NCBI GenBank assembly: GCA_031265875.1
Contig: JAISCA010000051.1
Location: 1-64,000 of the forward strand
Length of the DNA: 64,000 bases
Direction: 5' to 3'
Source of the DNA: Propionibacteriaceae bacterium
GTDB lineage: Bacteria > Actinomycetota > Actinomycetes > Propionibacteriales > Propionibacteriaceae
Shown piece after piece: positions 32,392 through 41,840 of the stretch. The notes below the pieces were generated by a model. That model was not told where the DNA came from. It saw only the letters and a list, made by a program, of their open reading frames with translations, and did no database searches. The stretch's first letter is position 1, and each line of letters begins with the position of its first letter. The position numbers and the translations under genes were made by a program.

Positions 32392-33480
32392 TCACCGAGT
32401 CGGGGACCAGCCCAGGGCGGGGGCGATGACCGTGGCTGTCTCCTCCAGGATGTAGCGGTAGTCGTCGTAGTCGAACTCGAAGGGCAGCAGGATGGCCAGT
32501 TCGTCGGCGTACTCGTAGGACGGGTCGTGGCCCAGGTCGTCCAGGATCTGATCGAGCGAGCCACCGGTGTCTTTACGGAAGAGGTGGAGCTTGCCGCCCA
32601 GCTCGCGCGGGGCTCGGGTGCGGGCGGTCCGCTTGTCGATGAAGGCGTCGAACTTGGCCTTGCGCTCGGGACTGGCGTGGCTGGTCGGGGCCCAGACCCG
32701 GCCCAGCGCGATCTGGCCGTTGAAACCGGGCTTGAGCTGGTCGCGGTAGGCCTGGAACTGGTCGGCTTGGACCTCGTCGAATGAGCGCGTCTCGGTCAGG
32801 TCGCGGGCCGACAGGATGTTGTCGACCAGGAGGTGCAGCCCGGCCTGGGCCGCCCATTCGACTGACCGGTAGGAGCCGGCGCCGTACCAGAAGCGTTGGT
32901 CCAGCCCGGCGGCGTGGGGCTCCTGGCGCTCCGATTCCAGGTAGGTCTGGAGGTACTGTCCGGCCTCGGCCTGGTCGGGCTGGCTGGGGACGTGGCTGGG
33001 CTCGTTGGGCCGGTGGATGTCGGACAAGTCCCGCAAGGGCCGGCCCGAGACGTAGTCGAGCAGCTTCTGGATGCGGTTGTACGAGAAGTCGTCCTCGCGC
33101 CAGCCGGGGCCGAACAAGACGTCGTTGAGGGGATTGTCCGGCTGGGGCGGGTGGACCGAGACGCCGGGGCGCAGCCGGCCGCCGGACAGCACGTCGGCCA
33201 CGGCCAGGCTCTCGGCCAGGTTGAACGGGTTCTCGTACTCGCCCACGATGACGGCGGTGGACAACCCGATCTTGGTCGTGCGCTGGCTCAGAGCGGCCAG
33301 GACGGCGGCCGCGCCGGGCGTGGCGTACTGCAGGTGGCGTTGTCTGATCCAGACAGCGTCGTAGCCCAACTGTTCGGCGAACTCGACCAGCTGGAACGAC
33401 TCCTCGTAGCTGCGGCGCGGGTCGTCCCGGGCGATGGGGAAGATATGAACAAAGCTTAATTTTTTAATCTGATGGGTCAT
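32392..33480 (-). CDS. Luciferase-like (LLM class) flavin oxidoreductase
   Basis: This 362-residue protein has the TIM-barrel pattern of FMN- or F420-dependent monooxygenases: GYDAVWIRQRHL, GLSTAVIVGEYENPFNLAESLAVADVLSGGRLRPGVSVH, DDFSYNRIQKLLDYV. It ends the minus-strand peptide-use operon. Its relation to peptide catabolism is unknown; it might oxidise an uncommon substrate or act in redox detoxification. The start is the ATG before which GAAAGACATC lies; that ribosome site is weak. Confidence 0.85.
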   Translation of the reverse strand: MTHQIKKLSFVHIFPIARDDPRRSYEESFQLVEFAEQLGYDAVWIRQRHLQYATPGAAAVLAALSQRTTKIGLSTAVIVGEYENPFNLAESLAVADVLSGGRLRPGVSVHPPQPDNPLNDVLFGPGWREDDFSYNRIQKLLDYVSGRPLRDLSDIHRPNEPSHVPSQPDQAEAGQYLQTYLESERQEPHAAGLDQRFWYGAGSYRSVEWAAQAGLHLLVDNILSARDLTETRSFDEVQADQFQAYRDQLKPGFNGQIALGRVWAPTSHASPERKAKFDAFIDKRTARTRAPRELGGKLHLFRKDTGGSLDQILDDLGHDPSYEYADELAILLPFEFDYDDYRYILEETATVIAPALGWSPTR

Positions 33481-33618
33481 GATGTCTTTCGTTTGGTGGG
33501 TGGGCGGATGAGTGGATGGATGGATTGATCGCCTTGTCTGGCCTCAGCCCTGCGTGGATGGTTATGTCCCACAGGAGACGGCAGGTGGACGCGAACCGAT
33601 TCAACAGGCGAGTCGCCC

Positions 33619-34851
33619 TCACGAGATCGGGTCGGTCGCGGCCTCTTCAGCGGCTTGGAGGACGCGCAACACGTTGCCACCGGTCAACTGGGCCAGGTCT
33701 CCCGCCGACCAGCCCCGCTCGGCCAGGGCGGTCAACAGGCGCGGGTAGCCGGAGACGTCCTCCAAGCCCTCGGGGAAGTAGAGGTAGCCGTCGTAGTCGC
33801 CGCCCAAGCCGACGTGGTCGATCCCGGCCACCTCGCGGATGTGCTCGACGTGGGGCACGACGTCGGCCAACGTCACCTGGGGCCGCGGGTGGTCGCGTTC
33901 GTACGCCCGCAGGGCGGCGAAGAAGGACGGCTCACCGGCTTGGGCCCGGTTACGCGCGGCGGTCTCCTGGTAGGTCTGGCCCGGCCGAGGAGCCGGCTTC
34001 CAGAAGCCACCCCCGGACGGCGCCGACGGACCCTCGGACTCTGTCGCAGCCTCGGCCGCCGCCCGCGCCGCCGTCGTCCACTCGGCCACGGCCGGGGAGA
34101 CGAAGTCGGGCACGAAAGTGACCTGGACGACGCCGCCGCCGGCCGCCACTCCCGCCAGCACGTCGTCCTGAACGTTGCGCGGGTGCGGGTTGACGGCGTG
34201 GGCCGACGAGTGGGAGAAGATGACCGGGGCGGCGCTGACGGCCAGGGCGGCTCGCTGCGTGTCGGCCGAGGTGTGGGAGAGGTCGACCAGGACGCCGATC
34301 CGGTTGAGTTCGGCCACGATGGCCAGTCCCTCGTCGGTCAGCCCGCCGTGGACCGACGGGGCCGTGGCCGAGTCGGCCCAAGCCGTATTGTCGTTGTGGG
34401 TCAATGTGACGTAGCGCACACCCAGTCGGGCCAGACAACGCAGGACGCCCAGGGAGCCGGCCAGTGAGTGGCCGCCCTCGACGCCGATCAGCGAGGCGAT
34501 CTCGCCGGCGGCCCAGGCGGCCCTGACGTCGGCCGCCGTGCGGGCGAAGCGGAGGCGGCCGGGGTAAGCCGCCACCAGTCGGTGGATGGCGTCGATCTGT
34601 TCCAGCGTGGCCACGACGGCCTCGGACTCAGGCAGACCGGACGGCACCCAGGCCGACCAGAACTGAGCCCCGACCCCGCCCGCCTCCAACCGGTCCAGGT
34701 CGGTGTGGTAAGTCGTCGGCCGGTCCAGGCCCTCGACGCCGTAGCCGGCCTCCGCTCGAAGAACGGAGGGCAGATCGTTGTGGCCGTCGAAGACGGGGAA
34801 CTGGGCCAGGGCCGCCGCCACAGCAGGCGGGTGGTCGGGTAAATCAGGCAT
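33619..34851 (-). CDS. Membrane dipeptidase (renal dipeptidase family)
   Basis: This 410-residue metalloenzyme hydrolyses dipeptides. Metal ligands of the family are visible: FDGHNDLP (His and Asp near the N-terminus), IGVEGGHSL (bridging Glu), SHTSADT and FSHSSAHAV (histidines), GLGGDYDG (Asp). The start is the ATG after AGGACCCGTC, eight bases behind the binding-protein stop; the longer frame to 35298 is antisense to nothing real. No signal peptide, so it acts in the cytosol on imported dipeptides. Confidence 0.92.
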   Translation of the reverse strand: MPDLPDHPPAVAAALAQFPVFDGHNDLPSVLRAEAGYGVEGLDRPTTYHTDLDRLEAGGVGAQFWSAWVPSGLPESEAVVATLEQIDAIHRLVAAYPGRLRFARTAADVRAAWAAGEIASLIGVEGGHSLAGSLGVLRCLARLGVRYVTLTHNDNTAWADSATAPSVHGGLTDEGLAIVAELNRIGVLVDLSHTSADTQRAALAVSAAPVIFSHSSAHAVNPHPRNVQDDVLAGVAAGGGVVQVTFVPDFVSPAVAEWTTAARAAAEAATESEGPSAPSGGGFWKPAPRPGQTYQETAARNRAQAGEPSFFAALRAYERDHPRPQVTLADVVPHVEHIREVAGIDHVGLGGDYDGYLYFPEGLEDVSGYPRLLTALAERGWSAGDLAQLTGGNVLRVLQAAEEAATDPIS

Positions 34852-34859
34852 GACGGGTC

Positions 34860-36497
34860 CTAGATCTTCGTGATGGCGTAGTAAGGCGTGCCGGCGATCG
34901 GCCCGAGCACGACCCCCTGAACCGTGCGGGCGTGGATCGTGGTCTGGTACGTGTACCAGAGCGGGATGACCGGGAGATCGCGGAACAGCACCGACTGGGC
35001 TTGGTTGAAATACTGGTTGGCGGCCTCCAGGCTGGTCTGGCTCCGCCCCTGGGCCAGGAGATCCTCGAAGTCCTGCGAGTAGTAGCCGGCCTGCGTGGTC
35101 GATCCGGCCGCCGCCGAGTAGCCGGTCGCCAGCATGTCGTCCAGGCCCGGGTTGAACGGGATGTTGGAGGCCCGCCAGGGCCCGTCGAGGGTGTGGTCGC
35201 GGATCTGCCCCAATAACTCGGCGAAGGTCGTGACGGGGCCAGGCACGGCGTTGAGGCCGAGGTTCTCGCGCACCTGGTTGGCCACCGCCTCGACCCATTC
35301 CTTGTGGGAGCCGTCGGCGTTGTAGTAGAAGGTCAACGTCTCACGGGGATAGCCACCGGCCTCCGCCAGCAGCCGCCGGGCCAGGTCGGGGTCGAAGTCC
35401 AGCACTTCGACGCCGGGGATGGCGTCGGACCAACCGTCCAGGCCCTGCTGGGTGAAGTCCCGGGCCGGCGCGGCCAGACCGACGAAGATGGTGTCGATGA
35501 TGGCCTGGCGGTCGATGGCGTGGGAGATGGCCTGACGCACTTTGAGTCCGGCCGGGGAGCCCCAGAAGTCGTCCCACAAGGGGAAAGCCAGGGTCTGGGT
35601 CGGCCCGCCGGGCCCGGCGATGAAGCGGTCGCCGAAGTCGGCGGCGGCCGTCAACAGCCCTCCGCCCGAGGCAGAACCGACATCTAGATTGTCAGCCAGG
35701 ACGTCTTGGTAGACCGTGTCCAGACTGGTGTAGAAACGGATGTAGAGGCCGTCGTTCTGGGGCTGGCGGGTGCCCGTGTAATTCGGGTTGAGGTCGAGGT
35801 AGGCGCCGTCGGAGATGTCGATCTTGTCCCGCAACTGGTAGGGCCCGTTACCGATCGGCCGGTCGGCGAAGCCGGCCGGATCGTCGAAGAAAGCCTGCGG
35901 CAGAGGCACGAAGACGCCGTCGGTCAACTGGCCGATGAAGGAGATGGTCGGCGCGGTCAGCTCGATCGTGAAGGTTCGGTCGTCGACGACGGCCAGGCCG
36001 GACAGCGTCTCGGCCGTCGGCTCAGCCCCCTCCTGAGCTGGATGGACCGCCTCGTAGCCCTTGATGAGCGCGTAGTTGGAGGCCGACTTCTGGGCGTTGG
36101 GACCGTAGGCTCCCCAGTTCCAGGCCTCGACGAAGCTGGCCGAGGTGACGGCCTCGCCGTTGGCGAAGCGCTGGCCCGGCTTGATGACGACGGTGAAGTG
36201 GACGGCGTCGTCGGTCTCGATCGATTCGGCCACCTCGAAGACGACCGAACCGTCGGTGTCGACCCTGACCAGGCCGTCGAAGATGTTACGGGCGATGACC
36301 TCACGGTTGGATTCGGTGATGTCGGCGGGGTAGAACGGGCCCTCAGGCACGGTGCCGGCGATCGAAACCAGTCCGGCGCCGCCGGCTGTCGCGTCGGGGC
36401 CGGTGGAATCGTCGGTCGCGCCGCAGGCGGTCAGAACCAGAGTGAGTAGACCGATGGTGAGAGCGACTAGTCGTCGCCTAAGTGACGGGGTTGGCAT
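34860..36497 (-). CDS. Peptide-binding lipoprotein (SBP family 5)
   Basis: This 545-residue extracellular binding protein has a lipoprotein signal (lipobox VLTAC, C25) and the family-5 fold: NREVIARNIFDGLVRVDTDG, NGEAVTSASFVEAWNWG, IGNGPYQLRD, VRQAISHAIDRQAI, and the C-terminal FNQAQSVLFRDLPVIPLWYTY. It feeds the DppB/DppC/ATPase complex encoded upstream. Start follows AAGGAGCACC. The first gene of this cluster is a shortened version of the same protein type. Confidence 0.93.
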   Translation of the reverse strand: MPTPSLRRRLVALTIGLLTLVLTACGATDDSTGPDATAGGAGLVSIAGTVPEGPFYPADITESNREVIARNIFDGLVRVDTDGSVVFEVAESIETDDAVHFTVVIKPGQRFANGEAVTSASFVEAWNWGAYGPNAQKSASNYALIKGYEAVHPAQEGAEPTAETLSGLAVVDDRTFTIELTAPTISFIGQLTDGVFVPLPQAFFDDPAGFADRPIGNGPYQLRDKIDISDGAYLDLNPNYTGTRQPQNDGLYIRFYTSLDTVYQDVLADNLDVGSASGGGLLTAAADFGDRFIAGPGGPTQTLAFPLWDDFWGSPAGLKVRQAISHAIDRQAIIDTIFVGLAAPARDFTQQGLDGWSDAIPGVEVLDFDPDLARRLLAEAGGYPRETLTFYYNADGSHKEWVEAVANQVRENLGLNAVPGPVTTFAELLGQIRDHTLDGPWRASNIPFNPGLDDMLATGYSAAAGSTTQAGYYSQDFEDLLAQGRSQTSLEAANQYFNQAQSVLFRDLPVIPLWYTYQTTIHARTVQGVVLGPIAGTPYYAITKI

Positions 36498-36530
36498 GGT
36501 GCTCCTTCGGTGGATCGGGGTCGGTCGGTG

Positions 36531-38231
36531 TCAGGTGGTCGGGGCGTCGGCCAGGGCCGAGCCAAGGATGGAGAGGGGCAGGGGGCCCAGTCGGAGGGCC
36601 TCGCCGTGGAAACGTTTGAGGTCGAAGTCCTGACCCTGGGCCTGTGCCCGGAGACGGGCCTCCTGGCGGATCTGGGTCCACCGCCGCTGGCCGATCTTGT
36701 AGCTCGGCGCCTGGCCGGGCCAACCAAGATAGCGGTCGAGCTCGGCCTTGAGGAAAGCCTCGTCCCAGCGCACGTTGGCGCGCAGGAAGTCCCAGGCCTT
36801 AGCGGCGTCCCAGGAGCCGCCGCCCCAGCGCCGCGGCGCCGGCAATCGGAGGTGGACGCCGATGTCGAGCACGACCCGGGCGGCCCGCATCCGCTGCCCG
36901 TCGAGCAGACCGAGGCGGTCGCCGGGATCGTCGGCGAAGCCTAACTCCTGCATCAGCCGCTCGGCGTACAGGGCCCAACCCTCGCCGTGGGCGGAGGTAC
37001 GGGCGGCGTGGCGGCGCCAGAGGTTGAGCCCGGCCCGGTTGTGGATGGTCAGCCCGTTCTGGAGGTGATGGCCGGGCACGGCCTCGTGGTAGACGGTCGT
37101 CTTCTCGCGCCAGCTGTTGAACTCGGTCAGACCGGGCGGCACCGACCACCAGACCCGGCCAGGGCGGGTGAAGTCGTCGCTGGGCGCGGAGTAATGGACG
37201 CCGCCGGAGCGGTCGGGATCGATCCGGGCCTCGACCCGGCGGACGGGCGCGGGGATGTCGAAGTGGGTCCCATCGAGGGCGGCGATGGCCTGGTCGGCCG
37301 TCTCTTGGACCCAGTCGCGCAAAGCGTCGAGGCCCAGGAGTTTACGGGCCGGATCCCGGTCGAGGACGGCGATGGCGTCGTCGATAGAAGCGCCGGACCC
37401 GGCGATGGCCCGGGCCGCCGCCTCTTGCTCGGCCGTCGTCCGGGCCAATTCCTCCAAACCCCAGGCGTAGGTCTCGTCGAGGTCGAGTTGGAGCCCTGTG
37501 AAGTAAGGCAGCCAGAGGGCGTAGCGGTCCCGGCCGAAGGCGTCGTCGGACCGCGCCCTAGGCCCCAATTCGTCGGCCAGGAAAGCGGCCATGTCAGCGT
37601 AGGCCCGGCGGGCCGCCTCGGCCGCCCGTTCGAGATCGGCCGCCAGAGCCGCCGGCGGGGCCGTCCCGTCCGGCCGGGCGGTGGCGGCGAAGACGACGAA
37701 GAAGGAGGTGGCTTCATCGGCCAGGGCTACGGCCCGGCGCAGCGCCGCCTCGACCTGACGCCGGGCCGGGGCCAACCCCCGGTCGGCCGACGCCCTCAGA
37801 CTGGCCCGGTAGCCGGCTAGAGCGTCGGGCAGGTCGGCCAAGCGGGTGGCGATGGCGGCCCAGTCGTCCAGCGTGGCCGTCGGCACGAGGTCGAAGATGG
37901 CCCGCAGTCCGGTCAGGGGCGACGTGATCGGGTTGAGCTGGGCGGCCCACTCGCCAGCCGTTTGCAAGGCCGACTCGGCGGCGAAGCGTTCCTCGATGGC
38001 GGCCAGGGTGATCCGGTCGGTGGCGTCAGTCGGTTCGAGACCACGCAGGGCCGCCAGCGTCCGGCGGCGCAGGTCTTCCCGGGCGGCCCAACCGTCAGGC
38101 GAGTAGTCCGGCAGGCCGGGCGAGCCGGGCAGACCGGTGTGGATGGCGAAGACCGGGTCGAGCCCGGCCAGGGCTGTGACGTGGTCGGCGGCCACTTGGT
38201 CGATGGGGCTGGGCGAGCGGGGCTCGGTCAT
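36531..38231 (-). CDS. DUF885 family metallopeptidase-like protein
   Basis: This 566-residue protein belongs to DUF885, a family related to zinc peptidases. The conserved YHEAVPGHH (about 379-387) carries an HExxxxHH-like zinc site, followed by SAHGEGWALYAERLMQELGF, another family landmark. No signal peptide is found, so it would act in the cytosol on imported peptides. Start is the ATG behind CGGAGACGCC; the longer frame to 38987 runs over the ATPase gene in another frame. Confidence 0.9.
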   Translation of the reverse strand: MTEPRSPSPIDQVAADHVTALAGLDPVFAIHTGLPGSPGLPDYSPDGWAAREDLRRRTLAALRGLEPTDATDRITLAAIEERFAAESALQTAGEWAAQLNPITSPLTGLRAIFDLVPTATLDDWAAIATRLADLPDALAGYRASLRASADRGLAPARRQVEAALRRAVALADEATSFFVVFAATARPDGTAPPAALAADLERAAEAARRAYADMAAFLADELGPRARSDDAFGRDRYALWLPYFTGLQLDLDETYAWGLEELARTTAEQEAAARAIAGSGASIDDAIAVLDRDPARKLLGLDALRDWVQETADQAIAALDGTHFDIPAPVRRVEARIDPDRSGGVHYSAPSDDFTRPGRVWWSVPPGLTEFNSWREKTTVYHEAVPGHHLQNGLTIHNRAGLNLWRRHAARTSAHGEGWALYAERLMQELGFADDPGDRLGLLDGQRMRAARVVLDIGVHLRLPAPRRWGGGSWDAAKAWDFLRANVRWDEAFLKAELDRYLGWPGQAPSYKIGQRRWTQIRQEARLRAQAQGQDFDLKRFHGEALRLGPLPLSILGSALADAPTT

Positions 38232-38275
38232 GGCGTCTCCGTTCTGGGTCGGCGGGTCTGGGTCGCGGGTCTGGG

Positions 38276-39922
38276 TCAGAAGAGGGATTGGCCGGGGACG
38301 GCGGCCAGCAGGTCTTTGGTGTAGGTGTCTTGGGGATGGGCGAAGACCTCCGTGACCAGGCCGGTCTCGACGATGCGGCCCCGGTTGATGACGGCGACCG
38401 TGTCGGCGATTTCGGCCACCACGGCCAGGTCGTGGGTGATGAAGAGCATGGACAAGCCGAGCCGTCGGCGCAGTCCCGACAGAGTGTCGAGGATCTGGGC
38501 TTGGACCAGGACATCGAGGGCGGAGACGGCCTCGTCGCAGATCAGGACCTCCGGATCGAGGGCCAGGGCCCGGGCGATGGCGACGCGCTGACGCTGCCCG
38601 CCGGACAGTTCCGCCGGATAGCGGCCGGCGAACGATTCGGGCAGGTCGACTAATGTCAATAATTCTTTGACGCGATGGCGGCGGGCGGCGGTGTCGCCCC
38701 GGCCATGGATGGTGAGGGGTTCGGCCAGGGTCCGGGCGACCGTGAACTGGGGGTCGAGCGAAGCGTAGGGGTCTTGGAAGACGACCTGGAGTCGGCGGCA
38801 GTTCTGACGGCGGCGGGCGGCGCGACCCGGCCGGAGGGGCTGGCCTGGCCAGTGGTCGGGCTGGGGGCCGGACCCGCCCGGCTGACCGCCCAGCCGGATC
38901 GTGCCGGCGGTCGGTTTCTCCAAGCCGAGGATGAGCTTGGCCACGGTCGACTTGCCCGACCCGGACTCCCCTACCAGGGCCAGGCACTCGCCCCGGTGCA
39001 GCGTCAGGTCGACGCCGTCGACGGCCCGCAGCCGGCGCTGGGCCCGGCTGGCCCGGCGGAGCCGGAAATCCTTCACCAGACCGGTGGTCTCGAGCACGAC
39101 TTCCTCGGCCAGCGGCGGGATCTGGCGGTACTGGGCGGCGGACAGCTTGGGCACGGCCTGGAGCAACTGTCGGGTGTACGAGTGGCCGGCGTACTGGACG
39201 ACCTCCTCGGTCGGACCAGAATCGACGACCCGGCCGTGGCGCATGACGACGACCCGGTCCGAGCGGTCGGCCACCAGGCCCAGGTCGTGGGTAATGAGGA
39301 CGAGTGAGGCGCCGAGGCGTCCGGTCAATTCCTCCAGCAAGTCGAGGACCTGCCTCTGGACCACGACGTCGAGGGCGGAGGTCGGCTCGTCGGCCACGAT
39401 CACCTGGGGCCGGGCCAAGACGGCCAGGGCGATCAGGGCCCGTTGGCGCATGCCGCCGGACAGCTGGTGGGGGTACTGGCGCAGGATCCGGTCGCTGTCG
39501 AGCAGCCCGACCTCATGCAGCCGCTCGGCGGCCAGAGCCCGCCAGGGCTGGTCCCGGTCGAGGCCGTGGGCCTGGATGGTCTGACGGAAGTGGCGGCCGA
39601 TCGACTGGACCTCGTTCAAGGAGGTCATGGGGTCCTGGGGGATGTAACCGATGCGGGCGCCCCGAATGTGGCGCCAGGCCCGTGGACCGAGCCCAGTCAG
39701 CTCGGTCTGGCCCAGATGGATCGTCCCCCTCACGACGGCCGTGCGGGGCAACAGCCCCATGATGGCGTTGGCCACCGTCGTCTTGCCCGAACCGGACTCG
39801 CCGACGATGGCGAGGGTCTCCTCGCGGTGCAGGACGAGATCGGCCTGACGGATGGCCTGGGGGGCCGGCCCGCCGGTGGTGGCGTAGGCGACCTGCAGGC
39901 CAGCGATCTGGAGCAGGCTCAT
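38276..39922 (-). CDS. Double peptide ABC ATPase (DppD-DppF fusion)
   Basis: This 548-residue protein contains two complete ATPase domains. The first (1-255) has [23 protein letters not shown] and [13 protein letters not shown]; the second (275-548) has [42 protein letters not shown]. In the second, about 35 extra residues (Pro/Gly/Arg-rich) follow strand 2 before the Q loop [11 protein letters not shown]. One fused polypeptide therefore supplies both ATPases of the importer. It overlaps dppC by ATGA. Confidence 0.93.
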   Translation of the reverse strand: MSLLQIAGLQVAYATTGGPAPQAIRQADLVLHREETLAIVGESGSGKTTVANAIMGLLPRTAVVRGTIHLGQTELTGLGPRAWRHIRGARIGYIPQDPMTSLNEVQSIGRHFRQTIQAHGLDRDQPWRALAAERLHEVGLLDSDRILRQYPHQLSGGMRQRALIALAVLARPQVIVADEPTSALDVVVQRQVLDLLEELTGRLGASLVLITHDLGLVADRSDRVVVMRHGRVVDSGPTEEVVQYAGHSYTRQLLQAVPKLSAAQYRQIPPLAEEVVLETTGLVKDFRLRRASRAQRRLRAVDGVDLTLHRGECLALVGESGSGKSTVAKLILGLEKPTAGTIRLGGQPGGSGPQPDHWPGQPLRPGRAARRRQNCRRLQVVFQDPYASLDPQFTVARTLAEPLTIHGRGDTAARRHRVKELLTLVDLPESFAGRYPAELSGGQRQRVAIARALALDPEVLICDEAVSALDVLVQAQILDTLSGLRRRLGLSMLFITHDLAVVAEIADTVAVINRGRIVETGLVTEVFAHPQDTYTKDLLAAVPGQSLF

Positions 39923-40899
39923 CGGACGCTCCCCTTCGCGCCGAAAGCGCCGCGCACGACGTCGCCCAGCAGCAGGAAGTTGAACACCGTGATGGTCAGC
40001 GCCCCGGCCGGCCACAGCAGAATGGCCGGATTGACTTTGAGTACGGTCTTGCCGTCGGCGATCGCCTTGCCCCAACTGCGGACCTCGAAGGGCAGTCCGA
40101 TGTTGAGGAAGGAGAGGGTGGCCTCGGCGGCGATCAGACCGCCGATGGCCATCGTCACGACGACGACGATGGGGGCGAGGATATTGGGCAAGACGTGGGT
40201 CACGACCAGGCGCAGCCGCGAGGCGCCCAGAGTCCTGGTGGCGGCGACGAAGTCCTTCGTCATGACCTCGATGGTGGCGGCGCGGGCGATCCGGGCCGTG
40301 CCGGTCCAGCCGAAGACGGCCAGGATGGCGGTCAGCGTGAAGACGTTGCGCTGGGACACGACCTGCAGGGCGACGATGGCGCCGAGGATTAGCGGGATGG
40401 CGAAGAAAATGTCGGTGACCCGGGAGACGACGGCGTCGACCCAGCCGCCGAAGAAGCCGGCCACGACACCCATCAGCGTGCCGACGACCGTGACGGCGGC
40501 AGCGGCCAACAGACCGACCGAGACCGAGGCTCGGGCTCCGTAGACGATGCCCGTGAAGATGTCGCAACCCTGGAAGTCGGCCCCGAGCGGGAATTCGGGG
40601 CTCATCGGCGCCTGCGAGTCGGCCAGCAGGCAGCGTAAGGGGTCTTTGTCCGTGAAGAGGCTGGGCCAAGCGGCGACGACGAAGATGAAGGTCGTCAGCC
40701 CGGCCGAGAACCAGAAGCCGGGATGGCGTCTCAGGCGCCACCAAGCCTCGGCCAAGGGCGTCCGGGGCGCCCGTCCGGGGGCGCCGGTCTCGGACTCCCC
40801 CGCCTCCTCAGAGTCCTCGGGGGCGATGAAGCGGCGTCGGCGTTCGATTCGGTCGAGGTCGGGTGCTTCGATCAGCAGCTCGGAATCAGGCGGCGCCAT
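39919..40899 (-). CDS. dppC: Peptide ABC transporter permease DppC
   Basis: This 326-residue permease has a basic cytoplasmic head, a first helix (about 61-81), an external loop with FPLGADFQGCDIFTGIVYGARASVSVG (the DppC landmark) and five further helices including the EAA loop ATRTLGASRLRLVVTHVLPNI. The start is the ATG at 40899, overlapping the dppB stop by 14 bases. A longer frame to 41007 has an unlikely Ser/Trp-rich leader. Confidence 0.93.
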   Translation of the reverse strand: MAPPDSELLIEAPDLDRIERRRRFIAPEDSEEAGESETGAPGRAPRTPLAEAWWRLRRHPGFWFSAGLTTFIFVVAAWPSLFTDKDPLRCLLADSQAPMSPEFPLGADFQGCDIFTGIVYGARASVSVGLLAAAAVTVVGTLMGVVAGFFGGWVDAVVSRVTDIFFAIPLILGAIVALQVVSQRNVFTLTAILAVFGWTGTARIARAATIEVMTKDFVAATRTLGASRLRLVVTHVLPNILAPIVVVVTMAIGGLIAAEATLSFLNIGLPFEVRSWGKAIADGKTVLKVNPAILLWPAGALTITVFNFLLLGDVVRGAFGAKGSVR

Positions 40900-41827
40900 A
40901 GCGGACCTTCGGGTTGAGGACGGCGTAGAGGAGGTCGACCACCAGGTTGACCACGACGAAAACGACGACCAAGACGATGACGAGGGACACCGTCGGAGCC
41001 GATTCACCGCGAATGATGTTCTGGTAGACCTGCTGGCCGTAACCGGGGATGTTGAAGATGGCCTCGGTGATGATGGCCCCGCCCAGCAGGGCCCCGAACT
41101 CGGTGCCGACGACGGTCACGATGGGGATGAGGGCGTTGCGCAGGACGTGGCTGAGCGTGATCTGCCACTCGGGCAGGCCGCGGGCGCGGGCCGCCGTGAC
41201 ATGGTCGGCCCGCATCGCCTCGGACACGCCCGAGCGGGTGAAGCGGATGAGGAAGGCCAGCGAGCCGAGGGCGAGGACAGCGGCCGGCACGATCAGCTCG
41301 GCCCAGCCGGCCTGGGCCGAGACGGTCGGTTTGACGATCCCCCAGCGGACGCCCAGGAAGTACTGGACGATGTAGCCGGAGACGAAGGTCGGCACTCCGA
41401 TCAGCAGCATCGTGATGAGCATGACGGCCCCGTCGAAGACACCGCCGCGACGCCGGCCGGCGATCAGTCCGACGCCGACGCCGACGACGGACTGGATGGC
41501 CACGGTGACGACGGCCAGTCGGAAGGTGACGGGGAAGGCCCGGCCGATGATCTCCGTCACCGGACGGCCGGCGAAAGTCGTGCCGAGATCGCCCTGGAAG
41601 ACGCCCTGGAGATAGAGCAGGTACTGCACGATGAAGGGTTTGTCCAGGTTGTACTGCTGGCGGATACGGGCGATCGTGGCCTCGTCCAGTTGAGTGGCGG
41701 AGCTGGAGCCGACCAGAGCGGCCACCGGGTCGCCGGGCATGGCGTAAACCATGGCGTAGAGCAGCAAGGTGGCCGCCAGCATGACGACGACCGCCTGTCC
41801 GGCGCGGGCGAGTACGTAACGGGCCAT
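40886..41827 (-). CDS. dppB: Peptide ABC transporter permease DppB
   Basis: This 313-residue permease has six helices, the FAGRPVTEIIGRAFPVTFRLAV motif and the EAA loop AARARGLPEWQITLSHVLRNALIPIVTVVG. Start follows AAGGGAACGCC. It lies 13 bp after the S10 peptidase-like gene and is coupled to dppC. Confidence 0.94.
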   Translation of the reverse strand: MARYVLARAGQAVVVMLAATLLLYAMVYAMPGDPVAALVGSSSATQLDEATIARIRQQYNLDKPFIVQYLLYLQGVFQGDLGTTFAGRPVTEIIGRAFPVTFRLAVVTVAIQSVVGVGVGLIAGRRRGGVFDGAVMLITMLLIGVPTFVSGYIVQYFLGVRWGIVKPTVSAQAGWAELIVPAAVLALGSLAFLIRFTRSGVSEAMRADHVTAARARGLPEWQITLSHVLRNALIPIVTVVGTEFGALLGGAIITEAIFNIPGYGQQVYQNIIRGESAPTVSLVIVLVVVFVVVNLVVDLLYAVLNPKVRYGAA

Positions 41828-41840
41828 GGCGTTCCCTTGA

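Noticed and set aside
38232..38987. N-terminal extension of the DUF885 frame
   Set aside because: Lies over the second ATPase domain in another frame; the DUF885 protein has its own ATG with a ribosome site.
39923..40744. N-terminal extension of the double ATPase frame
   Set aside because: Runs through dppC in another frame; the ATPase starts at the ATG coupled to the dppC stop.
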